Positions 28,427-36,478 of a stretch of DNA of 64,000 nucleotides are shown here, piece after piece. Where the stretch lies: positions 248,001-312,000 of the forward strand of contig NZ_BMVE01000002.1 in the NCBI RefSeq assembly GCF_014650555.1, in the 5' to 3' direction. Both the position numbers and the translations under genes were made by a program. Position 1 is the stretch's first letter. Each line of letters begins with the position of its first letter. The stretch is from Streptomyces goshikiensis (GTDB taxonomy: Bacteria; Actinomycetota; Actinomycetes; Streptomycetales; Streptomycetaceae). The notes under the pieces are model-generated. The model did no database searches and was not told the origin of the DNA. It saw only the letters and a program-made list of their open reading frames with translations.

Positions 28427-29887
28427 ATGGGATCCACCTCCGCCCACGGCGAGACCGGCACCGGCACCGGCAGCGGCGCCGGACCCGGCCGCCGCGATCT
28501 GATCAAGCGCTCCGCGGCACTCGGCCTGATTTCCGTCCCGACCATGAGCTTCCTGACCGCGTGCGCCTCCGGCGGCGACGCCCCCAAGGCGGCCGGCGCC
28601 AAGGCGGCCGTCACCAAGGAGAACCCCTTCGGCCTGGCCAAGGGCACCAAGCTGGACGTCGTCGTCTTCAAGGGGGGCTTCGGCGACGACTACGCCAAGG
28701 CCTGGGAGGCCGCCTTCGACAAGAAGTGGGGCACCAGCAGCACCCACCTCGGCACCCCGGAGATCACCGGAAAGCTCCAGACCCGCTTCAACGGCGGCAA
28801 CCCGCCGGACGTCGTCGACAACTCCGGCGCCCAGAGAATCAAGCTGGACGTGCTCGCCAAGAGCAACCAGCTCGCCGACCTCACCCCGGTGCTCGACGCC
28901 CCCTCGCTCGACGCCCCGGACAAGAAGGTCCGGGACCTGCTCATCCCCGGCACCGTCGAGCAGGGCATGCAGGGCGGCAAATGCGTCTCGCTCAACTACG
29001 TCTACACCGTCTTCGGCTTCTGGTACTCCGGCAAGCTCTTCAAGGAGAAGGGCTGGACCCCGCCCAAGACCTGGGACGAGTTCCTCGACGTCTGTACGAA
29101 GGCCAAGGAAGCCGGCATCGGCGGTCTCGCCCACCAGGGCAAGTTCCCGTACTACATCAACGTCGTCATCATGGACCTGATCGCCAAGAAGGGCGGTCTG
29201 GAGGCCATGAAGGCCATCGACAACCTGGAGCCCAACGCCTTCGAGGGCAGCGCGGCCGCGCTCGCCGCCGTCGAGGCGCTCTACGAGGTCGTCGAGAAGG
29301 GCCTGCTGATGCCGGGCACCAACGGCCTGACCCACACCGAGTCCCAGACGGCCTGGAACCAGTACAAGGCGGCCTTCATCCCCTCCGGCTCCTGGCTGGA
29401 GAACGAGCAGATCAAGCAGACCCCGGACGACTTCGACATGCGGTTCCTGCCGATGCCGCTGCTCCCGGACAGCGCCCTGCCCTTCGAGGCCATCCGGGCC
29501 GGCGCCGGCGAGCCGTTCATCGTCCCGGAGCAGGCCGCCAACAAGCCCGGCGGCCTGGAGTTCATCCGGTCGATGCTGTCCCGCGAATGGTCGACCATCT
29601 TCGCCCAGCAGGCCAACTCGCTCACCGTGGTCAAGGACGGCGTCGACCCCGGCGTGAAGCTCAGGCCCGGCACCCAGTCGGCGGTGGCCGCCCTGAAGCA
29701 GGCCGGTACGAACACCTTCAACTACCTGTACCCCGACTGGTACAGCGAGATGGACAGCTCCATCCAGGACGCGTCCAATGAGCTCATGGCCAAGCGGATC
29801 CAGCCCAAGGAGTGGATCAAGCGGGCCCAGGCCGCGGTGAACAAGGCGGCCCAGGACCCGAACGCCAAGAACAACCGTCGCAGCTGA
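28427..29887 (+). CDS. ngcE: NgcE-type N,N'-diacetylchitobiose/GlcNAc-binding lipoprotein
   Basis: A 486-residue sugar-binding lipoprotein of the SBP_bac_1 family. It has a twin-arginine signal (GRRDLIKRSAALGLISVP) ending in lipobox LTAC, so it is probably a Tat-exported lipoprotein. The body contains ARFNGG-like substrate-domain features (KLQTRFNGGNPPDVVDNSGA) and the C-terminal ANSLTVVKDGVD region. Position between aconitase and rok7B7, and the partner permeases, match S. coelicolor SCO6005, reported to bind chitobiose. ATG 28427 is preferred to ATG 28382, which would place the Tat motif too deep. No ATPase is encoded; MsiK encoded elsewhere would power it. Confidence 0.85.
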   Translation: MGSTSAHGETGTGTGSGAGPGRRDLIKRSAALGLISVPTMSFLTACASGGDAPKAAGAKAAVTKENPFGLAKGTKLDVVVFKGGFGDDYAKAWEAAFDKKWGTSSTHLGTPEITGKLQTRFNGGNPPDVVDNSGAQRIKLDVLAKSNQLADLTPVLDAPSLDAPDKKVRDLLIPGTVEQGMQGGKCVSLNYVYTVFGFWYSGKLFKEKGWTPPKTWDEFLDVCTKAKEAGIGGLAHQGKFPYYINVVIMDLIAKKGGLEAMKAIDNLEPNAFEGSAAALAAVEALYEVVEKGLLMPGTNGLTHTESQTAWNQYKAAFIPSGSWLENEQIKQTPDDFDMRFLPMPLLPDSALPFEAIRAGAGEPFIVPEQAANKPGGLEFIRSMLSREWSTIFAQQANSLTVVKDGVDPGVKLRPGTQSAVAALKQAGTNTFNYLYPDWYSEMDSSIQDASNELMAKRIQPKEWIKRAQAAVNKAAQDPNAKNNRRS

Positions 29888-29907
29888 CGCCACCAGGGAC
29901 GGACACC

Positions 29908-30852
29908 ATGAGCCACGTAGCCCAGGGCAGGGGGCGGGGCGGCTTCATCGCCGGCTTCCTCTTCGCGCCCCTCGCGCTGTACCTGACCTTCGTCATCTGG
30001 CCGTACGTGCAGACGTTCGGTTACTCCTTCACCAACTGGAGCGGCCAGTCACCGACCTTCGACTTCGTCGGACTGGACAACTACGCGGCCCTGATGAAGG
30101 ACGAGGTCTTCCGCGGCGCCCTGTGGCACAACCTGCTCCTCCTGGTGTTCGTCCCGACCGTCACCATCCTGCTCGCCCTCTTCTTCGCCTTCATGGTGAA
30201 CGCGGGCGGGCGGGGCGGCGCCGGCGGGGTGCAGGGCGTGCGCGGGTCGGCCTTCTACAAGATCGTCTACTTCTTCCCGCAGGTCCTCTCCCTCGCCATC
30301 CTCGCGGTCCTCTTCGGAGCCGTGTACCGCAGCGACGGCGGCGGCCTCCTCAACGGGATCCTCACCCGGGCGGGCCTGGTCGACCCGCAGAAACCCGTCG
30401 AATGGCTCAACGAGCCCAAGTTCGTTCTCTGGTGCCTGCTGCTGGTGGTCGTCTGGCACGGGGTCGGCTTCTACCTCGTCCTCTTCTCCGCCGCCATGCA
30501 GTCCATCCCCAAGGACATCTACGAGGCGGCCCTGCTCGACGGCGCGGGGCGCGCACAGACCTTCTTCAAGGTCACGCTGCCGCTGCTGTGGGACTCCGTG
30601 CAGACCTCCGCGGTCTACCTGGGCATCGCCGCGATGGACATGTTCGTCCTGGTCTCGACGATGACCTCGGGCCAGTTCGGCGGCGGCCCCGACCACCACA
30701 GCGAGGTCATGGCGACGGTGCTGATGCGCAACTTCCTGTACTTCGGCAAGAGCGGCTACGCCTGCGCCATGGGCGTCGTCATGCTCGCCCTGACCATGAT
30801 CCTTTCCCTCGTCACGCTGCGCGCCACCCGCCGCGAGCGCATCGAGTTCTGA
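29908..30852 (+). CDS. ngcF: NgcF-type sugar ABC transporter permease
   Basis: A 314-residue MalF-like permease with six predicted transmembrane segments. TM1 is at residues ~12-35 (FIAGFLFAPLALYLTFVIWPY). The EAA loop reads DIYEAALLDGAGRAQTFFKVTLPLL. ATG 29908 directly follows the ngcE stop by 20 bp. It forms the membrane pore with the next gene for chitin-derived sugars. Confidence 0.87.
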   Translation: MSHVAQGRGRGGFIAGFLFAPLALYLTFVIWPYVQTFGYSFTNWSGQSPTFDFVGLDNYAALMKDEVFRGALWHNLLLLVFVPTVTILLALFFAFMVNAGGRGGAGGVQGVRGSAFYKIVYFFPQVLSLAILAVLFGAVYRSDGGGLLNGILTRAGLVDPQKPVEWLNEPKFVLWCLLLVVVWHGVGFYLVLFSAAMQSIPKDIYEAALLDGAGRAQTFFKVTLPLLWDSVQTSAVYLGIAAMDMFVLVSTMTSGQFGGGPDHHSEVMATVLMRNFLYFGKSGYACAMGVVMLALTMILSLVTLRATRRERIEF

Positions 30853-30864
30853 GCGGGAGACACC

Positions 30865-31788
30865 ATGACCACAGTCATCAAGGCACCGGGCGAGGCGGCA
30901 GCCGAGCGCGCCGGTGCCGGCCGGCCGGACGGCGGAGCCAAGCGCGGCTCCGACGGCATGGTCCTCAACGTCTTCTCCCACGGCTTCCTCGCCCTCTGGG
31001 CCGTGCTCATCGTCCTGCCCCTGATCTGGCTGGCCCTCGGCTCCTTCAAGACCGACGCTCAGATCGGCGGCTCGGCGCTGAGCTGGCCCGCGAACTGGCA
31101 CCTCGACGCGTTCGGCCGGGCCTGGGACAAGGGCATCGGCGACTACTTCGCCCACACGCTCATCGTGATGGTGTTCTCGGTCCCGCTGACCATGCTGCTC
31201 GGCTCGATGGCGGCGTACGTACTGGCCCGCTACCCCTTCGCGGGGAACCGGTTCATCTACTACTTCTTCGTCAGCGGGGCGATGTTCCCCGTCTTCCTGG
31301 CGCTGGTCCCGCTGTTCTTCATGGTCAAGCGGTTCGACATGCTGAACACCTACCAGGGCCTGATCCTGGTGTACGTCGCCTACTCGATGCCGTTCACCGT
31401 CTTCTTCATGCACTCCTTCTTCCGGACGCTGCCGGCCGCGGTCCACGAGGCGGCGGTGATCGACGGGGCCTCCCACACCCGGATCTTCTTCCAGGTGATG
31501 GTGCCGATGGCCAAGCCCGGCCTGATCAGCGTCGGGATATTCAACATCCTCGGCCAGTGGAACCAGTACATCCTGCCGTCGGTCCTGATGCAGCCGCAGA
31601 CGGGCGCCGATCCGGAGCGCTACCTGCTCACCCAGGGCCTGATCCAGCTCCAGCAGCAGCAGGGCTACGCCACCGACCTGCCGGTCCTCTTCGCCGGCGT
31701 GACCATCGCGATGATCCCGATGCTGGTGGTGTACCTCTCCTTCCAGCGCCAGATCCAGGCGGGCCTCACCTCCGCCACCCTCAAGTAG
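30865..31788 (+). CDS. ngcG: NgcG-type sugar ABC transporter permease
   Basis: A 307-residue MalG-like permease. After an Ala/Gly-rich cytoplasmic N-terminus, TM1 lies at about residues 38-58. The EAA loop is AAVHEAAVIDGASHTRIFFQVMVPMAKP. It lies 12 bp after ngcF and ends the operon before a 19-bp hairpin. As in other Streptomyces sugar importers, the ATPase is missing and MsiK is the expected partner. Confidence 0.87.
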   Translation: MTTVIKAPGEAAAERAGAGRPDGGAKRGSDGMVLNVFSHGFLALWAVLIVLPLIWLALGSFKTDAQIGGSALSWPANWHLDAFGRAWDKGIGDYFAHTLIVMVFSVPLTMLLGSMAAYVLARYPFAGNRFIYYFFVSGAMFPVFLALVPLFFMVKRFDMLNTYQGLILVYVAYSMPFTVFFMHSFFRTLPAAVHEAAVIDGASHTRIFFQVMVPMAKPGLISVGIFNILGQWNQYILPSVLMQPQTGADPERYLLTQGLIQLQQQQGYATDLPVLFAGVTIAMIPMLVVYLSFQRQIQAGLTSATLK

Positions 31789-31794
31789 CACGCC

Positions 31795-31836
31795 GCGGCC
31801 GCCGCCGGGGGACGCCCGTCCCCCGGCGGCGGCCGC
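31795..31836. terminator. 19-bp terminator hairpin between ngcG and mgtA
   Basis: A perfect 19-bp stem (31795-31813 with 31818-31836) with a 4-nt loop lies between the convergent genes and can serve both strands. Confidence 0.9.
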
Positions 31837-31855
31837 GCTCATCGGCGCCGCGGGC

Positions 31856-34576
31856 TCACAGCCAGGTGCCGAAGCGGCGGATGTACCAGGTCTTCACGAA
31901 CTGCGTGAGCGTGCAGTACGCGAGGAGTACGCCGATCAGCCAGGGGAAGTAGCTCGCCGGCAGGGCCACGAAGCCCAGCGAGGGAGCCAGCGGGGAGAAC
32001 GGCAGGTACAGCCCGGTCAGCACCGCCAGGACCGTCATCACCATCACCGGCCAGGAGGCGCGGGACTGGATGAAGGGGATCTTCCGGGTGCGGATCATGT
32101 GGACGATCAGGGTCTGCGAGAGCAGGCCCTCGATGAACCAGCCGGACTGGAAGAGCGACTGGCTCGCCTCGCTGTCCGCACCGAAGACGTTCCACATGAT
32201 CAGGAACATCGAGATGTCGAAGACCGAGCTGACCGGGCCGATGGTGACCATGAACCGGCCGATGCCCTTGGCGTCCCAGTTGCGGGGCTTGCGCAGGTAC
32301 TCCTCGTCCATCCGGTCCCACGGCGTCGCCAGCTGGGAGATGTCGTACACCAGGTTCTGCACCAGCAGCATGATCGCGAGCATCGGCTGGAACGGGATGA
32401 ACGCGCTCGCCACCAGCACCGAGAAGACATTGCCGAAGTTCGACGACGCCGTCATCTTGATGTACTTGATCGTGTTGCCGAAGGTGGTCCGGCCCTGCAC
32501 CACGCCCTGCTCCAGGACGGTCAGGTCCTTCTCCAGCAGGATGATGTCCGCCGACTCCTTCGCGATGTCCACGGCGGTGTCCACCGAGATGCCGACATCG
32601 GCGTCGCGCAGCGCGGCGGCGTCGTTGATGCCGTCGCCGAGGAAGCCGACGGTGTGCCCCTCCGCTTGCAGGACCCGTACGATCCGGGCCTTCTGGACCG
32701 GGTTGACCTTGGCGAAGACCGTCGTACGGGCGGCCAGCCGGCGCAGCGCCGGGTCGTCGAGGACGTCGATCTCGGTGCCGCTGACCACGTGTCCGACGTC
32801 GATGCCGACGTCCGCGCAGACCCGGGCGGCGACCAGTTCGTTGTCCCCGGTGACCACCTTCACCGCGATGCCCTTGTCGGCCAGGCCCCGCAGGGCCCGG
32901 GCGGCGTCGGCCTTCGGCGGGTCGAGGAAGGCGAGGAAGCCGACCAGGGTGAGCCCGCCCTCGTCCGCCACGGAGTAGGTGTCGCGCGGCGCGGTGACCG
33001 TACGGGTGGCGACGGCCAGCACCCGCAGGCCCCGCCGGTTGTTGTCCTCGGCGATCCGGGTGACGTGCCACCGCAGCCGCTCGGTCAGCTCCACCCGCTC
33101 CCCGCGGTCCCTCATGTGGGTGCACAGGGCGAGGACTTCCTCCACCGCGCCCTTGGTGATCATGATGTGTTCGGGCCGGCCTCCCGTGCCCGCCGCGCTC
33201 CTGCGGTCCAGGACCACGGACATCCGGCGCCGGGCGAAGTCGAAGGGGATCTCGTCGACCATCGAGAACCGTGCGTCGACGACAACCTCCTCGGCCTCGT
33301 CCACGCGGTCGAGGACCGCCTGGTCCATCAGGTTCCGCAGACCGGTCTGGAAGTGCGCGTTCAGGTACCCGTACTCCAGGACCTCGCCGTCGTCCTCGCC
33401 GTGCACGTCGAGGTAGCGGTCCAGGACGATCCGGTCCTCGGTGAGGGTGCCGGTCTTGTCCGTGCAGAGCACGTCCATCGCGCCGAGGTTCTGGATCGCG
33501 TTGAGCCGCTTGACGACCACCTTGTGCCGGGACATGGCGACCGCGCCGCGCGCCAGGTTGGCGGAGACCACCATCGGCAGCATCTCGGGGGTCAGTCCCA
33601 CGGCGACGGCGACACCGAACAGGAAGGCCTCGTTCCAGTCGCCCTTGGTGAACCCGTTGATCATGAAGACGACGGGGACCATGACCAGCATGAAGCGGAT
33701 CAGCAGGAAGCTGACCCGGCGCACGCCGGTGTCGAAGTTCGTCTGCGGGCGCTCGCCGACGAGCGAGCCGGCCATCGAACCGAAGTAGGTGTCGGAGCCG
33801 GTGGCGACGACGACTCCGGTGGCGGTCCCGGAGGTCACCGAGGTGCCCATCAGGACCAGGTTGTCGGCCTCGACCGGGTCCGTGGTCCCGTGCTGGCCGA
33901 GGTCCTCCGTACGGGTGTCCGCCTTGGCGACCGGCAACGACTCGCCGGACAGCGCGGCCTGGCTGACCATCAGGTCCTTGGCGGTCAGGATCCGCAGGTC
34001 GGCGGGGATCAGGTCACCCGCCGCCAGTTTGACCAGGTCGCCCGGGACGACCCGGTCCATCGCGACCTCGACGGTGGCCGGCGCCGAGCCGCCGCCGGCC
34101 CGGCGCCGCACCGAGCAGGTGGTGGTGACGAGCCGCTTCAGGGCGTCGGCCGCGCGGCCCGAGCGGAACTCCTGCCAGAAGCGCAGCAGCCCGCTGACCC
34201 CCACCATCACGGAGAGGATCACGACGCCGGGGTCGGAGGGGTCCTGCCACCACATGACGGCGGCGAGGAAGACCAGGACGGCGATGAAGGGGTTCGCGTA
34301 CGCCTTCGCCAGCTGGGTCCACCAGCGCGGGGCGCGCTCGTGGGCGACGGTGTTCGCGCCGTGCCGCTCCAGGCGCAGCGTGGCCTCGGCGTGGCTGAGG
34401 CCGTCCCGGGTGACGGCCAGTTCCCGCAGGACCTCGGAGCCGGGTGCCGCGCTGTACCCGGCGAGCCGTTCGGCGGCGAGGCGGGTACGGGACTCCAGCT
34501 CGGCGGCCTTGCGCTCGCGGCGGATCCGGCCCGGCGGTGCGAGTTTCGTGGGGGTACGAGGGGTGAGCATGGTCAT
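31856..34576 (-). CDS. mgtA: Magnesium-importing P-type ATPase (MgtA/P3B family)
   Basis: A 906-residue P-type ATPase that imports Mg2+. Landmarks are the actuator TGES-type loop (ALSGESLPVAK), the phosphorylation motif CTDKTGTLTED with Asp373, and the hinge GDGINDAAALRDADVGIS. The C-terminal six transmembrane segments include the P3B-type NLVYDISQLATPWD and GRFMVTIGPVSSVFDI. ATG 34576 is chosen because GGAGGGAGGT lies 7 nt upstream. It is inverted between ngcG and rok7B7, which I remember as neighbours in S. coelicolor, so it looks inserted. Its ~300-nt leader carries a small ORF, alternative hairpins and a terminator, which suggests Mg2+-linked attenuation. Confidence 0.93.
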   Translation of the reverse strand: MTMLTPRTPTKLAPPGRIRRERKAAELESRTRLAAERLAGYSAAPGSEVLRELAVTRDGLSHAEATLRLERHGANTVAHERAPRWWTQLAKAYANPFIAVLVFLAAVMWWQDPSDPGVVILSVMVGVSGLLRFWQEFRSGRAADALKRLVTTTCSVRRRAGGGSAPATVEVAMDRVVPGDLVKLAAGDLIPADLRILTAKDLMVSQAALSGESLPVAKADTRTEDLGQHGTTDPVEADNLVLMGTSVTSGTATGVVVATGSDTYFGSMAGSLVGERPQTNFDTGVRRVSFLLIRFMLVMVPVVFMINGFTKGDWNEAFLFGVAVAVGLTPEMLPMVVSANLARGAVAMSRHKVVVKRLNAIQNLGAMDVLCTDKTGTLTEDRIVLDRYLDVHGEDDGEVLEYGYLNAHFQTGLRNLMDQAVLDRVDEAEEVVVDARFSMVDEIPFDFARRRMSVVLDRRSAAGTGGRPEHIMITKGAVEEVLALCTHMRDRGERVELTERLRWHVTRIAEDNNRRGLRVLAVATRTVTAPRDTYSVADEGGLTLVGFLAFLDPPKADAARALRGLADKGIAVKVVTGDNELVAARVCADVGIDVGHVVSGTEIDVLDDPALRRLAARTTVFAKVNPVQKARIVRVLQAEGHTVGFLGDGINDAAALRDADVGISVDTAVDIAKESADIILLEKDLTVLEQGVVQGRTTFGNTIKYIKMTASSNFGNVFSVLVASAFIPFQPMLAIMLLVQNLVYDISQLATPWDRMDEEYLRKPRNWDAKGIGRFMVTIGPVSSVFDISMFLIMWNVFGADSEASQSLFQSGWFIEGLLSQTLIVHMIRTRKIPFIQSRASWPVMVMTVLAVLTGLYLPFSPLAPSLGFVALPASYFPWLIGVLLAYCTLTQFVKTWYIRRFGTWL

Positions 34577-34738
34577 GACGAATACCTCCCTCCACGGTGT
34601 CCGGGCAGCGCGGAGCCGCGCGGTCACGTGGAGTGGTCATGGGTCGGCGCGAAAGCGGCACGCGGTGGCCGCGGGCTGCGCCGGTGGGCATGGAGACGCA
34701 GGTCCCGTCACGAGGTGCGGGACATGCGGAAGGAGTGG

Positions 34739-34775
34739 AAAAATGCACGGAGACAGCGGTGATCCGCGGCCGTGC
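34739..34775 (-). terminator. Intrinsic terminator inside the mgtA leader
   Basis: On the minus strand CCGTGC... pairs across 34775-34770 with 34750-34745 (6 bp). An inner 4-bp stem is formed by 34767-34764 with 34759-34756. The sequence then reads ATTTTT (34744-34739). It lies 41 nt past the small ORF's stop and 163 nt before the mgtA start, the position expected for an attenuator. Confidence 0.6.
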
Positions 34776-34815
34776 GTACGGAGGTCAGCTGGTCAGCGCG
34801 GAGTACGGGCGCGGA

Positions 34816-34857
34816 TCAGCGAACGAGAGCGCTGCAAAGACTTCGATCGGGACTCAT
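34816..34857 (-). CDS. Leader mini-ORF (13 codons) upstream of mgtA
   Basis: ATG at 34857 begins MSPDRSLCSALVR and stop. It is preceded by AAGGAGGTG (34872-34864), a near-perfect Shine-Dalgarno at 6-nt spacing, stronger than that of most genes here. The product is too short for a known family. By analogy with mgtL of enterobacterial mgtA leaders, its translation may decide whether downstream hairpins or the terminator form. The peptide has one proline, unlike the proline-rich mgtL, so any sensing mechanism may differ. Conservation was not tested. Confidence 0.5.
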   Translation of the reverse strand: MSPDRSLCSALVR

Positions 34858-34877
34858 CCCGAACACCTCCTTGCATA

Positions 34878-34931
34878 GCGCCGTCAGAACACGGCGCGGT
34901 CCGGCCGGAAAGGCCGCAGAGGACCGGCGCC
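34878..34931 (-). promoter_or_regulatory. Mutually exclusive hairpins before the mgtA leader ORF
   Basis: Hairpin I pairs 34921-34931 with 34893-34902 (10 bp, one bulge) and encloses a 5-bp stem (34912-34916 with 34902-34906). Hairpin II pairs 34891-34897 with 34878-34884 (perfect 7 bp, 6-nt loop) and ends 5 nt before the Shine-Dalgarno. Bases 34893-34897 are needed by both, so only one can form. This is a riboswitch- or attenuator-like arrangement. No match to the M-box core could be shown by eye. Confidence 0.5.
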
Positions 34932-35010
34932 TCAGCGACCGTAGCACGATCCAGGAGGTCCTTCTCTCCTCTTATGAGCGATAGAGGCCGATTCGTGCTG
35001 CGTCAGCCTC

Positions 35011-35049
35011 TTGACGTGTGGAGGCCCAAAGGCTCGACTTAAGGTTCAC
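35011..35049 (+). promoter_or_regulatory. rok7B7 promoter with candidate ROK operator
   Basis: TTGACG (35011-35016) and TCGACT (35034-35039) at 17-bp spacing match the Streptomyces HrdB-type promoter well. TTAAGGTTCAC (35039-35049) starts at the -10 end and nearly repeats TTAAGGATTCAC in the xylF promoter (36384-36395). A shared site suggests autoregulation by the ROK protein. Confidence 0.5.
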
Positions 35050-35145
35050 AAGTTGGAGAGACGCCGGGGTCTCGGAGCACCAAGCCGCGACGGCCGGCCG
35101 GGGGGCGACGGTCAGCCGTCGCTAATGGGCAGGAGTGGATGAGTC

Positions 35146-36360
35146 GTGCAGACTCCCGGATCGCAGTCCTCGCTGCATCGTGCGAATCTCGAACGGGTCG
35201 TACGCGCCGTGCGGCTCGCCGGGTCGCTGACCCAGGCGGAGATCGCCCGCGCCACCGGACTGTCGGCGGCCACGGTCTCCAACATCGTCCGCGAACTGAA
35301 GGAAGCCGGGACCGTCGAGGTCACCGACACCTCGGCCGGCGGGCGCCGGGCGCGCAGCGTCTCGCTCAGCGGGGACGCGGGCATCGTGATCGGGGTGGAC
35401 TTCGGCCACACCCATCTGCGGGTGGCCGTCGGGAACCTCGCCCACCAGGTCCTCGCGGAGGAGTCCGAGCCGCTCGACGTGGACGCCTCCTGGGTGGACG
35501 GCTTCGACCGGGCGGAAGCCCTGGTCGGTCGGCTGATCCGGGGCATAGGGGTGGGCCGGGAGAAGGTCATCGGGGTCGGCCTCGGCGTCCCCGGCCCGAT
35601 CGACGTCGAGTCCGGAACCCTGGGCTCGACCGCGATCCTGCCGGGCTGGGCCGGGATCAACCCCCGCCAGGAACTCTCGCAGCGCCTCGGCGTGCCCGTC
35701 TACGTCGACAACGACGCGAACCTCGGCGCGCTCGGCGAACTCGTCTGGGGGAGCGGCCGGGGGGTCAAGGACCTCGCGTACATCAAGGTGGCCAGCGGTG
35801 TCGGCGCGGGCCTGGTGATCAACGGCCAGATCTACCGGGGACCGGGCGGCACCGCCGGGGAGATCGGGCACATCACGCTGGACGAGTCGGGTCCGGTCTG
35901 CCGCTGCGGCAACCGCGGCTGCCTGGAGACCTTCGCCGCCGCGCGCTACGTCCTGCCGCTCCTCCAGGGCAGCCACGGGCCGGAGTTGACGATGGAGCGG
36001 GTGGTCGAGCTGGCCCGCGAGGGGGACCCCGGGTGCCGCCGGGTCATCGCGGACGTGGGCCGTCACGTCGGCAGCGGAGTGGCCAGCCTGTGCAACCTCT
36101 TGAACCCGAGCCGGGTGGTGCTGGGCGGCTCGCTGGCGGAGGCCGGTGAACTCGTCCTGGCCCCCATCCGTGAATCCGTGGGGAGGTACGCGATCCCGAG
36201 CGCGGCCCGTCAGTTGTCGGTACTGACGGGGTCTTTGGGCGGCCGCGCGGAGGTACTCGGAGCACTGGCCCTCGTACTCAGCGAAATGGGCGATTCGACG
36301 CTTTTGGCGGAAAATAGCAGTGGGGTGCGAGCTCCTGCCGTCATGTCTTCAGTTAGATAA
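35146..36360 (+). CDS. rok7B7: ROK-family transcriptional regulator Rok7B7
   Basis: A 404-residue ROK repressor. The N-terminal winged HTH is at residues ~12-65 (LTQAEIARATGLSAATVSNI). The sugar-kinase-like domain carries the phosphate motif GVDFGHTHLRVAVG. The ROK zinc signature runs from GHITLDESG to CRCGNRGCLE. The position before xylFGH matches SCO6008, which is known to influence xylose uptake, carbon catabolite repression and antibiotic output in S. coelicolor. GTG 35146 is the start; AGGAG is a little far upstream. Confidence 0.9.
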   Translation: MQTPGSQSSLHRANLERVVRAVRLAGSLTQAEIARATGLSAATVSNIVRELKEAGTVEVTDTSAGGRRARSVSLSGDAGIVIGVDFGHTHLRVAVGNLAHQVLAEESEPLDVDASWVDGFDRAEALVGRLIRGIGVGREKVIGVGLGVPGPIDVESGTLGSTAILPGWAGINPRQELSQRLGVPVYVDNDANLGALGELVWGSGRGVKDLAYIKVASGVGAGLVINGQIYRGPGGTAGEIGHITLDESGPVCRCGNRGCLETFAAARYVLPLLQGSHGPELTMERVVELAREGDPGCRRVIADVGRHVGSGVASLCNLLNPSRVVLGGSLAEAGELVLAPIRESVGRYAIPSAARQLSVLTGSLGGRAEVLGALALVLSEMGDSTLLAENSSGVRAPAVMSSVR

Positions 36361-36380
36361 CGGATGGCACCGTTGTCATC

Positions 36381-36458
36381 TCGTTAAGGATTCACTCCTT
36401 GACGACAAACTTGCGGCCGGGGTTGACTCACATCCACCTCGGCCGCAACGTTGCGGCC
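36381..36458 (+). promoter_or_regulatory. xylF upstream region: inverted repeat and perfect palindrome
   Basis: TCGTTAAGGA and TCCTTGACGA (36381-36390, 36396-36405) form a 9-of-10 inverted repeat with a 5-nt spacer, the best candidate Rok7B7 operator. Downstream, GGCCGCAACGTTGCGGCC (36441-36458) is a perfect 18-bp palindrome ending 7 nt before the Shine-Dalgarno GGGAGG. It may be a second operator or an mRNA hairpin. Confidence 0.5.
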
Positions 36459-36478
36459 TCGTCAGGGAGGTTCAAGTA

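Noticed and set aside
32099..34762. A plus-strand frame of nearly 890 codons opposite mgtA
   Set aside because: It is the antisense of a clear P-type ATPase and lacks domain-like composition.
34816..34940. Canonical M-box Mg2+ riboswitch in the mgtA leader
   Set aside because: GCTGAGGCGCC loosely resembles the M-box GGTGAGGCTCC, but the rest of the conserved core is not seen by eye; recorded instead as an unassigned leader.
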